From: Ruminococcus_C sp963590855
GTDB taxonomy: Bacteria; Bacillota; Clostridia; Oscillospirales; Ruminococcaceae
DNA length: 64,000 nt
Assembly (NCBI GenBank): GCA_963590855.1
Contig: CAVAQT010000015.1
Span: forward strand, 1-64,000
Direction of reading: 5' to 3'
In this document: positions 16,524 to 25,268 of the stretch, piece by piece
Numbering within the stretch: the first letter of the stretch is position 1
Layout: each line of letters begins with the position of its first letter
Translations under genes and position numbers: made by a program
Notes under the pieces: generated by a model
The model's database searches: none
What the model saw: the letters and a program-made list of their open reading frames with translations, nothing else
Told to the model about the DNA's origin: nothing

Positions 16524-16760
16524 TTGGTGTTACAGCGACTTCGTGATTTACGGGAAGATGCAGATCTATACCAAAAGGATATGGCAGATTATCTGCATTG
16601 CTCACAGGTGACTTATTCCAGATATGAACTGGGAACACGGGAAATCCCTTTGGAATCATTAAATGCCCTCGCGGATTTTTATGGTGTCAGTGTAGATTAT
16701 CTTATGGGAAGAACCGATGAGAAAAGGCCGTATCCGCGGAAAAACGAAAAGGTGAAGTAA
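16524..16760 (+). CDS. XRE-family transcriptional regulator (first of a tandem pair)
   Basis: The product is a 78-residue Cro/CI-type DNA-binding protein made almost wholly of the five-helix HTH_3 domain (LRDLREDADLYQKDMADYL, then CSQVTYSRYELGTREIP). The start is TTG at 16524, seven bases after GGAGG; GTG at 16527 is an alternative. The C-terminal stretch FYGVSVDYLMGRTDEK is nearly identical to that of the next gene, so the two arose by duplication. The second-helix opening (YQKDMADYL in place of a TQ motif) has diverged, so the two may read different operators. It probably controls the divergent region upstream. Confidence 0.8.
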   Translation: MVLQRLRDLREDADLYQKDMADYLHCSQVTYSRYELGTREIPLESLNALADFYGVSVDYLMGRTDEKRPYPRKNEKVK

Positions 16761-16778
16761 GCTAAAGTATCAGAAAGA

Positions 16779-17012
16779 ATGCGTATGCGAAACCGAATCA
16801 GAGATTTAAGAGAAGATGCAGATTTCACCCAAAAGCAGATCGCACAGTATTTAAAGATGTCACAGACCGGATATTCCAAATATGAAACCGGAGAGAACGA
16901 TATACCAACGGCGGTCTGGGAACATCTCGCGGATTTTTATGGTGTCAGTGTAGATTATCTTATGGGAAGAACGGATGAAAAAAAGCCGTATCCGCGGAAA
17001 AGCGCGCGATAG
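16779..17012 (+). CDS. XRE-family transcriptional regulator (second of a tandem pair)
   Basis: The product is a 77-residue HTH_3 protein, RDLREDADFTQKQIAQYL followed by the recognition region SQTGYSKYETGENDIP. It begins 18 bases after the first XRE gene and is a clear paralogue (FYGVSVDYLMGRTDEK at the C-terminus in both). The ribosome binding site is weak (AGAAAG), which suggests translation coupled to the first gene. No other domain is present. Likely targets are its own operator region at 16446-16500 and perhaps genes elsewhere. Confidence 0.8.
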   Translation: MRMRNRIRDLREDADFTQKQIAQYLKMSQTGYSKYETGENDIPTAVWEHLADFYGVSVDYLMGRTDEKKPYPRKSAR

Positions 17013-17042
17013 GCTGTTTCAAAAGGACAGGGAAACCCTGCC

Positions 17043-17071
17043 TTGCAATTTCTCCGAAAATTTGTTATACT
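17043..17071 (+). promoter_or_regulatory. Promoter of tex
   Basis: TTGCAA (17043-17048), 17 bases, TATACT (17066-17071), about 40 bases upstream of the TTG start at 17110. Confidence 0.7.
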
Positions 17072-17109
17072 ATTACTCATAGCTATCACAGAAACGGAGT
17101 GAATCGATT

Positions 17110-19269
17110 TTGAATATCCCACAGAAACTGGCTGCCGAGTTCCAGCTGCGGCAGGAACAGATCGACAATACCATTGCCCTTTTGGATGACGGCAAGACCA
17201 TTCCTTTTATTGCCCGTTACCGGAAGGAGCGCACCGGTTCATTGGACGACCAGGTGCTGCGCGCCATTGACAACCGGCTGCAATATCTGCGCAAGCTGGA
17301 ACAGCGCAAGGGCGAGATCCTGTCCGCCATCGAGGCACAGGGCAAGCTGACCCCGGAGCTGACAGAGAAGATCCGGAAGGCGGAGACTCTGGTGGAGACG
17401 GAGGACTTGTACCTGCCCTATCGCCCCAAGCGAAAGACCCGTGCGTCCATGGCAATCGCACGCGGCTTAGAGCCGCTGGCGCGTATTCTGATGGCGCAGG
17501 ATGCCGGAACAGACCCGGTGCAGGAAGCCGCAGCCTTTGTACAGCCGGAGGGTGAAGTTCCGGACGCTGAAGCGGCGCTCCAGGGCGCAATGGACATCCT
17601 GGCAGAGGAGATGGCGAACGATGCCGACCTGCGCAAGCAGATGCGCCGTCTGGTGATGCTCACCGGCACGATACAGTCCCGCGCTGTGGACGATGCGGCA
17701 GAGACACCCTATCAGAATTACTATGACTATGCCGAGCCGGTAAAACGCATTGTGGGACACCGTATCCTCGCCATCGACCGGGGCGAACGGGAGGGCGCGC
17801 TGAAAGTGGCGGTCACTCTGCCGGAGGGACACGGCGCGTCCATGCTGATCCAGAAGTTTGTGAAAAACCAGAGCCAATGCGGAAAACTGGTGCAGACTGC
17901 CGCGGAGGATGCCTTTCAGCGGCTGCTGTTTCCGGCGGTGGAGCGCGAGATCCGCAAGGCGCTGACCGAACAGGCGGCAACAGCTGCCATCGGTGTATTT
18001 GCGTCCAACCTGCGGCAGCTGCTCATGGCGGCGCCGCTGAAAAACCGCACTGTCCTGGGCGTAGACCCCGGTTACCGCACCGGCTGTAAGCTGGCTGTGG
18101 TGGACGAGACCGGAAAGGTGCTGGATACCGGCGTGGCACACATCACCCTGGGAAAGGGCGCATCCCTGGAAAAAGGCAAGGATACCATCCGGAAGATGCT
18201 GCGGCAGCACCATGTGACCGCCGTCGCTATCGGAAACGGCACAGCTTCCAGAGAATCGGAGGCGGTGGTGGCAGAACTGCTGAAAGAACTGCCCTATTCT
18301 GCGGCGTACATGGTGGTCTCTGAGGCAGGCGCGTCGGTGTATTCTGCGTCCAAGCTGGCGGCAGAAGAGTTCCCGGAGTATGACGTCTCCCTCCGGAGTG
18401 CCGTGTCCATTGCCCGGCGGTTGCAGGATCCGCTGGCGGAACTGGTGAAGATCGACCCCCAGGCCATCGGCGTGGGACAGTATCAGCACGATATGCCCAA
18501 GGCAGAGCTGTCTGCGGCGCTGGACGGCGTGGTGGAGGACTGCGTGAACCATGTGGGTGTGGACTTGAACACTGCTTCATTCTCCCTGCTGTCTCATATT
18601 GCCGGCATCAACCAGACCATTGCCAAGAATATTGTGGCATACCGGACGGAAAACGGCGCATTTACCGACCGGAAGCAGCTGAAAAAGGTGGCGAAGCTTG
18701 GCCCGAAGGCATTTGAACAGTGCGCCGGATTTCTCCGTGTGCCGGGCGCAAAGAATCCGCTGGACAACACCGCCGTGCATCCGGAGAGCTATGGCGCAGC
18801 AGAGCAGATCTTGCAGGAATGTGGCTTTCAGCTGGCGGACATCGCCGGGCAGGATCGCAGCGAGATCACAGCGATCGCCAAGCAGCACGGCATCTCTGCC
18901 ATTGCGAAAAAGGCTGGCGTAGGTGAGCCGACAGTAAAGGATATCATCAAGGAGCTGGCAAAGCCGGGACGTGACCCGCGTGACGAGCTGCCGCCGCCGC
19001 TGCTCCGGAGCGGTGATATCATGGAACTGAAAGACCTGAAACCGGGCATGGAACTGGTGGGAACGGTGCGGAACGTCATCGACTTCGGCTGCTTCGTGGA
19101 CATCGGTGTCCATGAGGACGGTCTGGTGCACATCTCCCAGATCTGCGACCGGTTCATCAAGCATCCGCTGGAAGCGGTCAAGGTGGGTGAAGTCGTGAAA
19201 GTCTGGGTGCTGGATGTGGACTTGAAGCGCAAGCGCATCGCCCTGACCATGAAACCGCCGAAAAAATAA
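17110..19269 (+). CDS. tex: Tex family RNA-binding transcription accessory protein
   Basis: The product is a 719-residue Tex protein, the bacterial relative of Spt6, with nucleic-acid binding and a role in transcription or RNA metabolism. The N-terminal helical domain carries the family motif TIPFIARYRKERTGSLDD. It is followed by a YqgF/RNase H-like fold (VLGVDPGYRTGCKLAVVD), helix-hairpin-helix repeats (LNTASFSLLSHIAGINQTIA; RKQLKKVAKLGPKAFEQCAGF) and a C-terminal S1 domain (GMELVGTVRNVIDFGCFVDI). The start is TTG at 17110 after GGAG. The gene is transcribed alone and ends at a good terminator. Confidence 0.93.
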   Translation: MNIPQKLAAEFQLRQEQIDNTIALLDDGKTIPFIARYRKERTGSLDDQVLRAIDNRLQYLRKLEQRKGEILSAIEAQGKLTPELTEKIRKAETLVETEDLYLPYRPKRKTRASMAIARGLEPLARILMAQDAGTDPVQEAAAFVQPEGEVPDAEAALQGAMDILAEEMANDADLRKQMRRLVMLTGTIQSRAVDDAAETPYQNYYDYAEPVKRIVGHRILAIDRGEREGALKVAVTLPEGHGASMLIQKFVKNQSQCGKLVQTAAEDAFQRLLFPAVEREIRKALTEQAATAAIGVFASNLRQLLMAAPLKNRTVLGVDPGYRTGCKLAVVDETGKVLDTGVAHITLGKGASLEKGKDTIRKMLRQHHVTAVAIGNGTASRESEAVVAELLKELPYSAAYMVVSEAGASVYSASKLAAEEFPEYDVSLRSAVSIARRLQDPLAELVKIDPQAIGVGQYQHDMPKAELSAALDGVVEDCVNHVGVDLNTASFSLLSHIAGINQTIAKNIVAYRTENGAFTDRKQLKKVAKLGPKAFEQCAGFLRVPGAKNPLDNTAVHPESYGAAEQILQECGFQLADIAGQDRSEITAIAKQHGISAIAKKAGVGEPTVKDIIKELAKPGRDPRDELPPPLLRSGDIMELKDLKPGMELVGTVRNVIDFGCFVDIGVHEDGLVHISQICDRFIKHPLEAVKVGEVVKVWVLDVDLKRKRIALTMKPPKK

Positions 19270-19279
19270 TTGTCTTTAC

Positions 19280-19318
19280 TCCCGGCTGGCAGCCTTCGGG
19301 TTGTCCGCCGGGATTTTT
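19280..19318 (+). terminator. Terminator of tex
   Basis: A CCCGGC/GCCGGG stem with extended inner pairing is followed by ATTTTTG, about 10 bases after the tex stop. Confidence 0.7.
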
Positions 19319-19325
19319 GTATCCA

Positions 19326-19360
19326 CACAAAAACACCCTGCCGGAGAAAAAGCAGGGTGT
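19326..19360 (-). terminator. Terminator of the anti-sigma gene
   Basis: A nine-base perfect stem (ACACCCTGC/GCAGGGTGT) is followed on the minus strand by TTTTTG, about 20 bases after the stop codon at 19382. Confidence 0.75.
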
Positions 19361-19381
19361 CGGGAAGAGTATATGGAGTTG

Positions 19382-20455
19382 TCAGTGGATAGGAATGACT
19401 GTGTCGCCAAATTCGATGGAGACAATGCCTTCGGGATTAATGGGCGTGTCGAAGTCAATGTTGTATTCCCAAAGGGTATTCTCCAGATAGGTTTGTGCCA
19501 AGCCGCTGTTTTTGCAATCCGGTGTGAACGTGCTGCCGTCTGCATATGTGATGGTTGCCGGATAAGGTTCATTGTAGGAATTAAACAGCGACATCTCTCC
19601 AATGCCGGAAAGGTGCAGAGAAAATGCCTGAATATCCAGATGTTTCAGATAGCCGGTTCCATTCTCATTTGGAATAGCGATGGGTTCTTCAAAGTCGCAT
19701 TGCTGATCCTGCAAAGAATCGTCTAGCGTAAAAGAAACGGAAATGGTTCCCATAAGTTCGGTCTGATCGGCTTCTGCAAATCCGTCTTGTGCTTCTAAGA
19801 GTTCTGTTATATCGGTCAGTCCAATGGTACAATTGAGATGGTCGAAAGTAATGCCGTTTGCAAATTTCAGCTGATAGAATGTAGTATACGAGCCGTCTGA
19901 TTCCGGTACTTCTGTTTGTACGGAAAAGCCGTATTTCTCCACTTGATAGGGATCATCATCTTTTAAATTATAAATGTTGTCGATTCCCTCAATCATCGGA
20001 TATACGAGATTGGAAGTAACGTCCGTGTAATCGCTGATACTTCTTTCTGCAAGGTTAAAATCAGGATCACTGGGAACAATACGCATCATCAGATAAACAG
20101 ATTTTGCATCGTTGACCACACCGATGGGTGTAATGTCCAGACCGTCCATGCCGTCTACGGTAAAGGATTCGATCTGCCCGTTGGTGAATACTGCGGTTTC
20201 CGGCACATCCACCGACTCTGCCCACGGGAACAGCATCTCCAGCAGACTGGTGTTCTGTGCGGCTGCCACAGAAAAGACGCTGACTGCTGCCACACAGGCT
20301 GCCGCCGCAATGGCGATGCCGGCTCTTTTCCGCAGGGTAATGGTCTTTTTCCGTTTCGGCGTCTCCTGCCGGTGCACTGCGTCCAGAATGCGCTGTTCGC
20401 AGGCATCAGACATCTGAATTTGTTCCATGACACGCTTGTATTGCCGTTTGTCCAT
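19382..20455 (-). CDS. Membrane anti-sigma factor partner of the ECF sigma factor
   Basis: The product is a 357-residue single-pass membrane protein. The cytoplasmic N-terminal segment of about 40 residues (MDKRQYKRVMEQIQMSDACEQRILDAV) is the probable sigma-binding part. A helix (IAIAAAACVAAVSVFSVAAA) spans the membrane and a large extracytoplasmic beta-rich domain follows, as in DUF4179-type anti-sigma proteins. No HxxxCxxC zinc motif is present. The ATG at 20455 follows AAAGGTGG and lies inside the sigma gene, overlapping its last 50 bases. That fits translational coupling and a fixed sigma/anti-sigma ratio. The outer domain should sense an envelope signal that is unknown. Confidence 0.75.
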   Translation of the reverse strand: MDKRQYKRVMEQIQMSDACEQRILDAVHRQETPKRKKTITLRKRAGIAIAAAACVAAVSVFSVAAAQNTSLLEMLFPWAESVDVPETAVFTNGQIESFTVDGMDGLDITPIGVVNDAKSVYLMMRIVPSDPDFNLAERSISDYTDVTSNLVYPMIEGIDNIYNLKDDDPYQVEKYGFSVQTEVPESDGSYTTFYQLKFANGITFDHLNCTIGLTDITELLEAQDGFAEADQTELMGTISVSFTLDDSLQDQQCDFEEPIAIPNENGTGYLKHLDIQAFSLHLSGIGEMSLFNSYNEPYPATITYADGSTFTPDCKNSGLAQTYLENTLWEYNIDFDTPINPEGIVSIEFGDTVIPIH

Positions 20456-20933
20456 AGTGAAACCCACCTTTCTGTTCCAGCTGTATTTTTAGTTTTTTTC
20501 TTGCGCGTTCCAGCTGCGTTTGTATGGTGGAGGGATTGCGCTGAATCATCTCCGAAATTTCCTGGATGGAATAGTCCTCATAGTAGTAGAGCAGGACGAC
20601 CACCCGGTATTTTTCCGGCAGAGAGAATACTGCCGCATACAGTGCATTGTCCTGCGGCGTTTCAAAAGTGTCTGCCAGTGTTTCCGGGAGTTCCGCCCGG
20701 TTCTTGTGCCATGCCGACCGCCGCAGATCGTGGCAGGCATTGATGGTCACCCGGATGAGCCACGCCTTTTCGCTGCCCTCGTCGGGAAAGGGCGTCTCCC
20801 GGAGGTAGAACTTGAGAAAGGTCTCCTGTGAGACATCCTCTGCATCTGCGGTGTTTTGCAAATAGGTATAGGCGATGCGGTAAACGGTATCCTTGTATTG
20901 CTTTAGCTTGATGCGGAATGCTGCCTCGTCCAT
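20406..20933 (-). CDS. ECF-type RNA polymerase sigma factor
   Basis: The product is a 175-residue extracytoplasmic-function sigma factor. Region 2 (YRIAYTYLQNTADAEDVSQETFLKFY) binds core polymerase and the -10 element. Region 4 (LPEKYRVVVLLYYYEDYSIQEISEMI then NPSTIQTQLERARKKL) is the -35 reading helix-turn-helix. The ATG at 20933 follows a perfect AAAGGAGGTG; an upstream in-frame ATG at 20969 would start inside the MITE and is rejected. The end overlaps the anti-sigma gene. The expected native promoter region is now separated from the gene by the 170-bp inserted element at 20958-21127. Confidence 0.88.
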   Translation of the reverse strand: MDEAAFRIKLKQYKDTVYRIAYTYLQNTADAEDVSQETFLKFYLRETPFPDEGSEKAWLIRVTINACHDLRRSAWHKNRAELPETLADTFETPQDNALYAAVFSLPEKYRVVVLLYYYEDYSIQEISEMIQRNPSTIQTQLERARKKLKIQLEQKGGFHYGQTAIQACHGTNSDV

Positions 20934-20957
20934 GCGGAACACCTCCTTTTTCACAGG

Positions 20958-21127
20958 GCAATACCGCACAAAGATTGTGCGACAGATGCGTCGTCAAATT
21001 TTTCGTCAGATGAAACAAAAAGCGGAGTGAATACTTGATGTATTCACGAGCATTTTTGTGAAATATGACGGGAAATTTGCAAGCAGATGGCGTGCAAAGT
21101 CGCCAGACGCTCTTTGTGCGGTATTGC
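20958..21127. mobile_element. MITE-like hairpin element with 17-bp terminal inverted repeats
   Basis: The element starts with GCAATACCGCACAAAGA (20958-20974) and ends with the exact reverse complement (21111-21127). It is flanked directly on both sides by CACAGG (20952-20957 and 21128-21133), which is a target-site duplication. The two halves are imperfect reverse complements over most of their length. Near the centre is a perfect GTGAATAC-N5-GTATTCAC palindrome (21027-21047). It encodes no protein. The size (170 bp), hairpin form and duplication are those of a miniature inverted-repeat transposable element. The transposase that moves it is not in the window. Confidence 0.8.
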
Positions 21128-21213
21128 CACAGGTTCTTTTTGAAGCGCTTCACCCCTATAACGATCGGCAGGGGCAAAATATCTCACTTTCGGAAAAAAA
21201 TTTTTTCACCCAC

Positions 21214-21246
21214 AGAAAAAGCCGCCCGGTAAGGACGGCTTTTTTG
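21214..21246 (-). terminator. Terminator of the phoH-amidohydrolase operon
   Basis: The AGCCG/CGGCT stem lies between A-runs and T-runs about 65 bases after the stop at 21311 and can act in both directions. Confidence 0.65.
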
Positions 21247-21310
21247 ATGCTGCTATCTTTGTCTGTAAGGGCGAACATGGTTCGCCCGATGATAATATGG
21301 GCATTACAAA

Positions 21311-22459
21311 TTATAATACATTCTTCCCGTCGATCAGCACCATCCACGGGTCGCACAGCAGGTCTAAGGGGTCGCCGCGGTACAGCTGCACATCAGCATC
21401 CATGCCCGGCGCAATGCTGCCCACACGGTTTTCCACGCCCAGGATCTCCGCTGCGCCGGCAGTGATGGCATAGAGGGCATCCTCCCGTTTCATGCCGCCC
21501 TTCACTGCCAGAGCCGCTGTGGTAGGCAGGTACTGGATGGGAATGACCGGGTGGTCGGTACAGAGCGCCAGCTTCACGCCGGCTTTCTGCATGACAGATG
21601 GCCCGGAGATGGTGAGGTTCTGCATCTCCGGCTTGCAACGGTCGCATAGAATTGGCCCGGCGATCACCGGGGCGTTTTCTTCCGCCAGAATATCGGCGAT
21701 GAGGTGTCCCTCTGTGCCGTGGATGATGACATAGTCCAGGTTGAACTCTCTGGCAATGCGGATGGCGGTGCAGATATCGTCTGCCCGGTGGCAGTGGAAG
21801 TGCGCCTTGACATCCCGTTCCAGCAGAGGCAGCAGCGCCTCAGACTTTGCGTCATAGTCCGGCATATGCTCGTCCGGGTCACTCTCTGCAAAGTCCAGCT
21901 CCTGCTGATAGCGCTGTGCTTTCGCCAGTCCTTCCCGGATCATGGCAGCTGTTGCCATACGGGTGATGGGCATTTCATCCCGGTCGTTGTAGACGCTCTT
22001 GGGATTTTCGCCCAGGGCAAACTTGATGCCGGTGCCGATCTGCATCCGGTCTGCCATCCGTCCGGCGGTTTTCAGGATCGCCATAGTGCCGCCGCAGGCG
22101 TTGGCGCTGCCGGGGGAGGTCATGACAGTTGTCACGCCGGCTGCTCTTGCTTCGGCGAAGCAGTGATCCAGGGGATTCACCCCGTCGATCACACGCAGAT
22201 GGGGCGTAAAGGGGTCGGTGGCTTCGTTGCAGTCGTCTCCCTCAAAGGCAATGCCGTTTTCGATAATGCCCAGATGGGTGTGGGCATCGATAAAGCCCGG
22301 CAGCAGGAGCGAGCCGCCTGCGTCGATGTCCTCCGGCGCAAGCGCCGCCGGTGTGCCTGTGCCGACTTCGGTGATCTTGCCGCCCTCAATGCAGACATAG
22401 CCGTTTTCCAGAATGCCGGCGTCGGTCATGGTATGTATGGTTGCGTTCCATATTTTCAT
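21311..22459 (-). CDS. Metal-dependent amidohydrolase (imidazolonepropionase-like)
   Basis: The product is a 382-residue enzyme of the amidohydrolase superfamily with a (beta/alpha)8 barrel. Metal ligands are visible in DAHTHLG (HxH), AHFHCHR, VIIHGTEGH and the late Asp of CTDHPV. The composite beta-sandwich at both termini (KIWNATIHTM and IAPGMDADVQLYRGDPLDL) is typical of the imidazolonepropionase/isoaspartyl-dipeptidase branch. The exact substrate is not known. The ATG at 22459 follows AAAAGAGG and overlaps the stop of the preceding gene in an ATGA. It is the last gene of the long operon that begins at phoH. Confidence 0.82.
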   Translation of the reverse strand: MKIWNATIHTMTDAGILENGYVCIEGGKITEVGTGTPAALAPEDIDAGGSLLLPGFIDAHTHLGIIENGIAFEGDDCNEATDPFTPHLRVIDGVNPLDHCFAEARAAGVTTVMTSPGSANACGGTMAILKTAGRMADRMQIGTGIKFALGENPKSVYNDRDEMPITRMATAAMIREGLAKAQRYQQELDFAESDPDEHMPDYDAKSEALLPLLERDVKAHFHCHRADDICTAIRIAREFNLDYVIIHGTEGHLIADILAEENAPVIAGPILCDRCKPEMQNLTISGPSVMQKAGVKLALCTDHPVIPIQYLPTTAALAVKGGMKREDALYAITAGAAEILGVENRVGSIAPGMDADVQLYRGDPLDLLCDPWMVLIDGKNVL

Positions 22460-22857
22460 GGATGTACCTCTTTTCGTTTCCGTGGTTTTGGCATGGTCAG
22501 GGCATAGCTTTCGTCCAGCAGCCAGAACAGTTCCGATTCCGGCAGCGTGCCGTCCAGCAGTATGGTGATCCAGTGGGTCTTGTTCATGTGGTATGCCGGA
22601 AAAATGCCGGGCTTTTGGTGCAGCGACCCGGTCTCCAGAGGGCTGCACTTTACATTGAGGATATCCGCCGTTTTACCCGGCGCAAGCCCCAGCTTTTCCG
22701 CCGGGATGCGCATGAGGAGACCGTACCACTTCTGATTTCCCAGGTGGCGCAGCACTGCCGCATCCGGCGTGCTGTCCCAGGGGTATTCCGGCTCTGTGCC
22801 GTAGTTCTCCGCTGCATAGCGCAGCAGCAGTTCGCGCTGTGATGGTTTCGTCTCCAT
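22456..22857 (-). CDS. MmcQ/YjbR family protein
   Basis: The product is a 133-residue protein of the MmcQ/YjbR family, a small CyaY-like alpha/beta fold. The recognisable parts are the early YPWDSTPDAAVLRHLGNQKWYGLLM stretch (D-x-x-x-x-V/F-R...K-x-F/W), NVKCSPLE and the HMNKTHWITILLDG block. These proteins are annotated as DNA-binding on thin evidence and their function is unclear. It starts three bases after the mutS2 stop and overlaps the amidohydrolase gene by four bases, so it is within the operon. Confidence 0.8.
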   Translation of the reverse strand: METKPSQRELLLRYAAENYGTEPEYPWDSTPDAAVLRHLGNQKWYGLLMRIPAEKLGLAPGKTADILNVKCSPLETGSLHQKPGIFPAYHMNKTHWITILLDGTLPESELFWLLDESYALTMPKPRKRKEVHP

Positions 22858-22860
22858 GGC

Positions 22861-25245
22861 TTACTCCAGGGACACGATGGTCACGCCGTCCTCGCCCTCG
22901 CCGAATGTGCCGAGGCGGAAGTTCTTCACATATTTTAGCTGTTTCAGCCGCTGGTGGATCGCCTTGCGCAGCAATCCTGTGCCCTTGCCGTGGATGATGG
23001 TAACGGTGGCAATGTGGGACATAACGGCTCTGTCCAGGAACGCATCCATCTGGTATACGCCCTCATCGCAGGTACAGCCCCGGATGTCCAGCTCCATAGT
23101 GCCGCGCCGTGCCGCCTGTGCGGAGACTCTGCCGGCGGTCTGGCGCTGTTTCTGTTGGCTCTTTTTCTTTTCCTCCACGCCTGCCACCAGACGCAGCTTT
23201 TCCTGGGGAACTTTTGTGCGCATGGCGCCGATCTGCAAAAAGACCGTGCCGTTTTTGTCCGGCTTTCCGGCAACCACAGCCTTCTGCTTGGTATCTGCCA
23301 GCATGACTGTGTCGCCCACCTGCAATTCCCGGGGCAGCACATAGTCCTCGTCCGGGACTTCCGTCAGGGGATTGGCGGTCTCGTACATCTTCCGGAAGCC
23401 GTGCTTGACGTTGCCCTTTGCCCGGATCACATCATCCCCGAAGGAAGCCTTTTCCTTTGCCCGGCGCAGCTGATCCAGTTCGGTAATCATCTCGTTGGAC
23501 TGCGCCTTGGTGGTCTCTACAATGCGCATGGCTTCCAGGCGTGCCTGTTCCATGACGTTTTCCCGGTCGGTGCGTGTCCGCTGTACCTCTTCCCGGAGCT
23601 TTGCCGCGTCCTCTTCCGCCTGATGCAGTGCCTGCTGCATGGCGGCGCGGTCGTGTTCCAGTGCCTTGCGGGTCTCTTCCAGTTTTGCCACCGCCTCTTC
23701 AAAACGCTGGTTTTCCTGGCTCACCAGGGTCTCTGCGTTGGCGATGATGGCGTCAGACAGTCCCAGCCCCTTGCAGATGGCAAAAGCGTTGGATTTTCCG
23801 GGAGACCCCAGGATCAGCCGATAGGTGGGGCGGAGCGTCTCAATGTCGAACTCACAGGAGGCGTTCTGCACATCGGGCTGTTCGGTGGCGTAGAGCTTCA
23901 GCTCCTGATAGTGGGTGGTGACCATCAGCTTTGCGCCGTTGTCCTTTAAACGCTGGATCACCGCTTCCGCCAGTGCCGCACCCTCGATGGGGTCTGTGCC
24001 GGAGCCAAGCTCATCCAGGAGTACCAGAGAGCGGTCGTCCGCCTGTTCCAGAATATCGATGACGCTGCGCATATGGGCAGAGAAGGTGGAGAGGTTCTGT
24101 TCGATGCTCTGGGTGTCGCCGATGTCTGCCAGCACATGGTCAAACACGGAGATCTGGCTGCCCTCTGCCGCCGGGATGAGCATGCCGCTCATTGCCATCA
24201 GCGTCAGCAGACCGCAGGTTTTCAGCGCAACGGTCTTACCGCCGGTGTTCGGGCCGGTGATAATCAGCGCCTTGTTGGTGTCACCCAGAGTAAAGCTGAT
24301 GGGGACGGCCTTTTTGTAGGGGATCAGGGGATGCCGCGCTTTTTTCAGCACGATCACCCCGTCATCAGTCAGCGTGGGCGGAAAGGCATGCATCTGCTCT
24401 GCCAGGCGTGCCTTGGCGAAATACAGATTCAGCTCGGCGCAGACCTCATGGTCGCGGATGATCGCATCTGCCCATGTGCCGCACTCGGTGCAGAGTTCCT
24501 CAATGATGCGCTCGATCTCCTCCGCTTCCTGAAGCTCCAGCAGGCGGATATCGTTGTTGGCATCCACCACGGCGATGGGTTCGATAAAGATGGTCTGTCC
24601 GGTGGCAGAGGTGTCGTGCACCAGACCAGGGATCTTGCTGCGGTATTCCGCACGGACAGGCAGTACAAATCTGCCGTCACGGAGCGTGACGCGGCTGTCC
24701 TGGAGACAGTCCTGCACATCCTGTTTGCGCATCATGCTGTCCAGGGTGTCCCGGAGCTTCTGCCGGGAGCGTCCGATCTTGCGGCGGATGTCTGCTAGCG
24801 CCGGACTTGCTGCGTCCGCGATCTCCTCTTCTGAGAGGATAGAGCGATCCAGCTTTTCCAACAGGTAGGGGACGGGTGCCAGCTGGCTGAACAGATCATC
24901 CAGAGAGGATTCTACCCCGGCACAGCGGTCATACCAGTCGCTGAGGGACTGGATCTGACGCAATACGGTGGCGATCTCCAGCAGGTCTTTCAGAGACAGT
25001 TTCGCCCCGGATTTTGCCCGGCGCAGTCCCATACGCATATCCTGAAAGGCGTGGAACGGCGGTGCGCCGAACTGGATGGACAGTTGAAAAGCGTCGTTTG
25101 TTTTTTCCAGTTCCGTCCGGGCATCTGCCAGATCGGAACAGGGTGTGATCGCAAGCACCTTTTCACGGGTGATATCGTTGGCGGAGAGATTCGCCAGCAT
25201 TTCTAAGATTTTATGAAATTCCAGAATTTCCAGATTTTTATTCAT
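22861..25245 (-). CDS. mutS2: Endonuclease MutS2 / ribosome rescue factor
   Basis: The product is a 794-residue MutS2 protein. The ABC-type ATPase has Walker A GPNTGGKTVALKT, the signature region and Walker B LVLLDELGSGTDP. A long coiled coil follows (roughly 510-620, rich in Glu/Arg/Ala). The C-terminus is the Smr nuclease domain, with LDIRGCTCDEGVYQMDAFLD and the HGKGTGLLRKAIHQ motif. MutS2 suppresses recombination and, in Bacillus, splits collided ribosomes. The ATG at 25245 follows AACAGGAG. It lies after recO with a gap of about 23 bases. Confidence 0.94.
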   Translation of the reverse strand: MNKNLEILEFHKILEMLANLSANDITREKVLAITPCSDLADARTELEKTNDAFQLSIQFGAPPFHAFQDMRMGLRRAKSGAKLSLKDLLEIATVLRQIQSLSDWYDRCAGVESSLDDLFSQLAPVPYLLEKLDRSILSEEEIADAASPALADIRRKIGRSRQKLRDTLDSMMRKQDVQDCLQDSRVTLRDGRFVLPVRAEYRSKIPGLVHDTSATGQTIFIEPIAVVDANNDIRLLELQEAEEIERIIEELCTECGTWADAIIRDHEVCAELNLYFAKARLAEQMHAFPPTLTDDGVIVLKKARHPLIPYKKAVPISFTLGDTNKALIITGPNTGGKTVALKTCGLLTLMAMSGMLIPAAEGSQISVFDHVLADIGDTQSIEQNLSTFSAHMRSVIDILEQADDRSLVLLDELGSGTDPIEGAALAEAVIQRLKDNGAKLMVTTHYQELKLYATEQPDVQNASCEFDIETLRPTYRLILGSPGKSNAFAICKGLGLSDAIIANAETLVSQENQRFEEAVAKLEETRKALEHDRAAMQQALHQAEEDAAKLREEVQRTRTDRENVMEQARLEAMRIVETTKAQSNEMITELDQLRRAKEKASFGDDVIRAKGNVKHGFRKMYETANPLTEVPDEDYVLPRELQVGDTVMLADTKQKAVVAGKPDKNGTVFLQIGAMRTKVPQEKLRLVAGVEEKKKSQQKQRQTAGRVSAQAARRGTMELDIRGCTCDEGVYQMDAFLDRAVMSHIATVTIIHGKGTGLLRKAIHQRLKQLKYVKNFRLGTFGEGEDGVTIVSLE

Positions 25246-25268
25246 GGGAGTTTCTCCTGTTAAAGACA

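Noticed and set aside
17467..18552. 361-codon minus-strand frame inside tex
   Set aside because: Tex has all expected domains over this range; the antisense frame is His/Arg-rich shadow.
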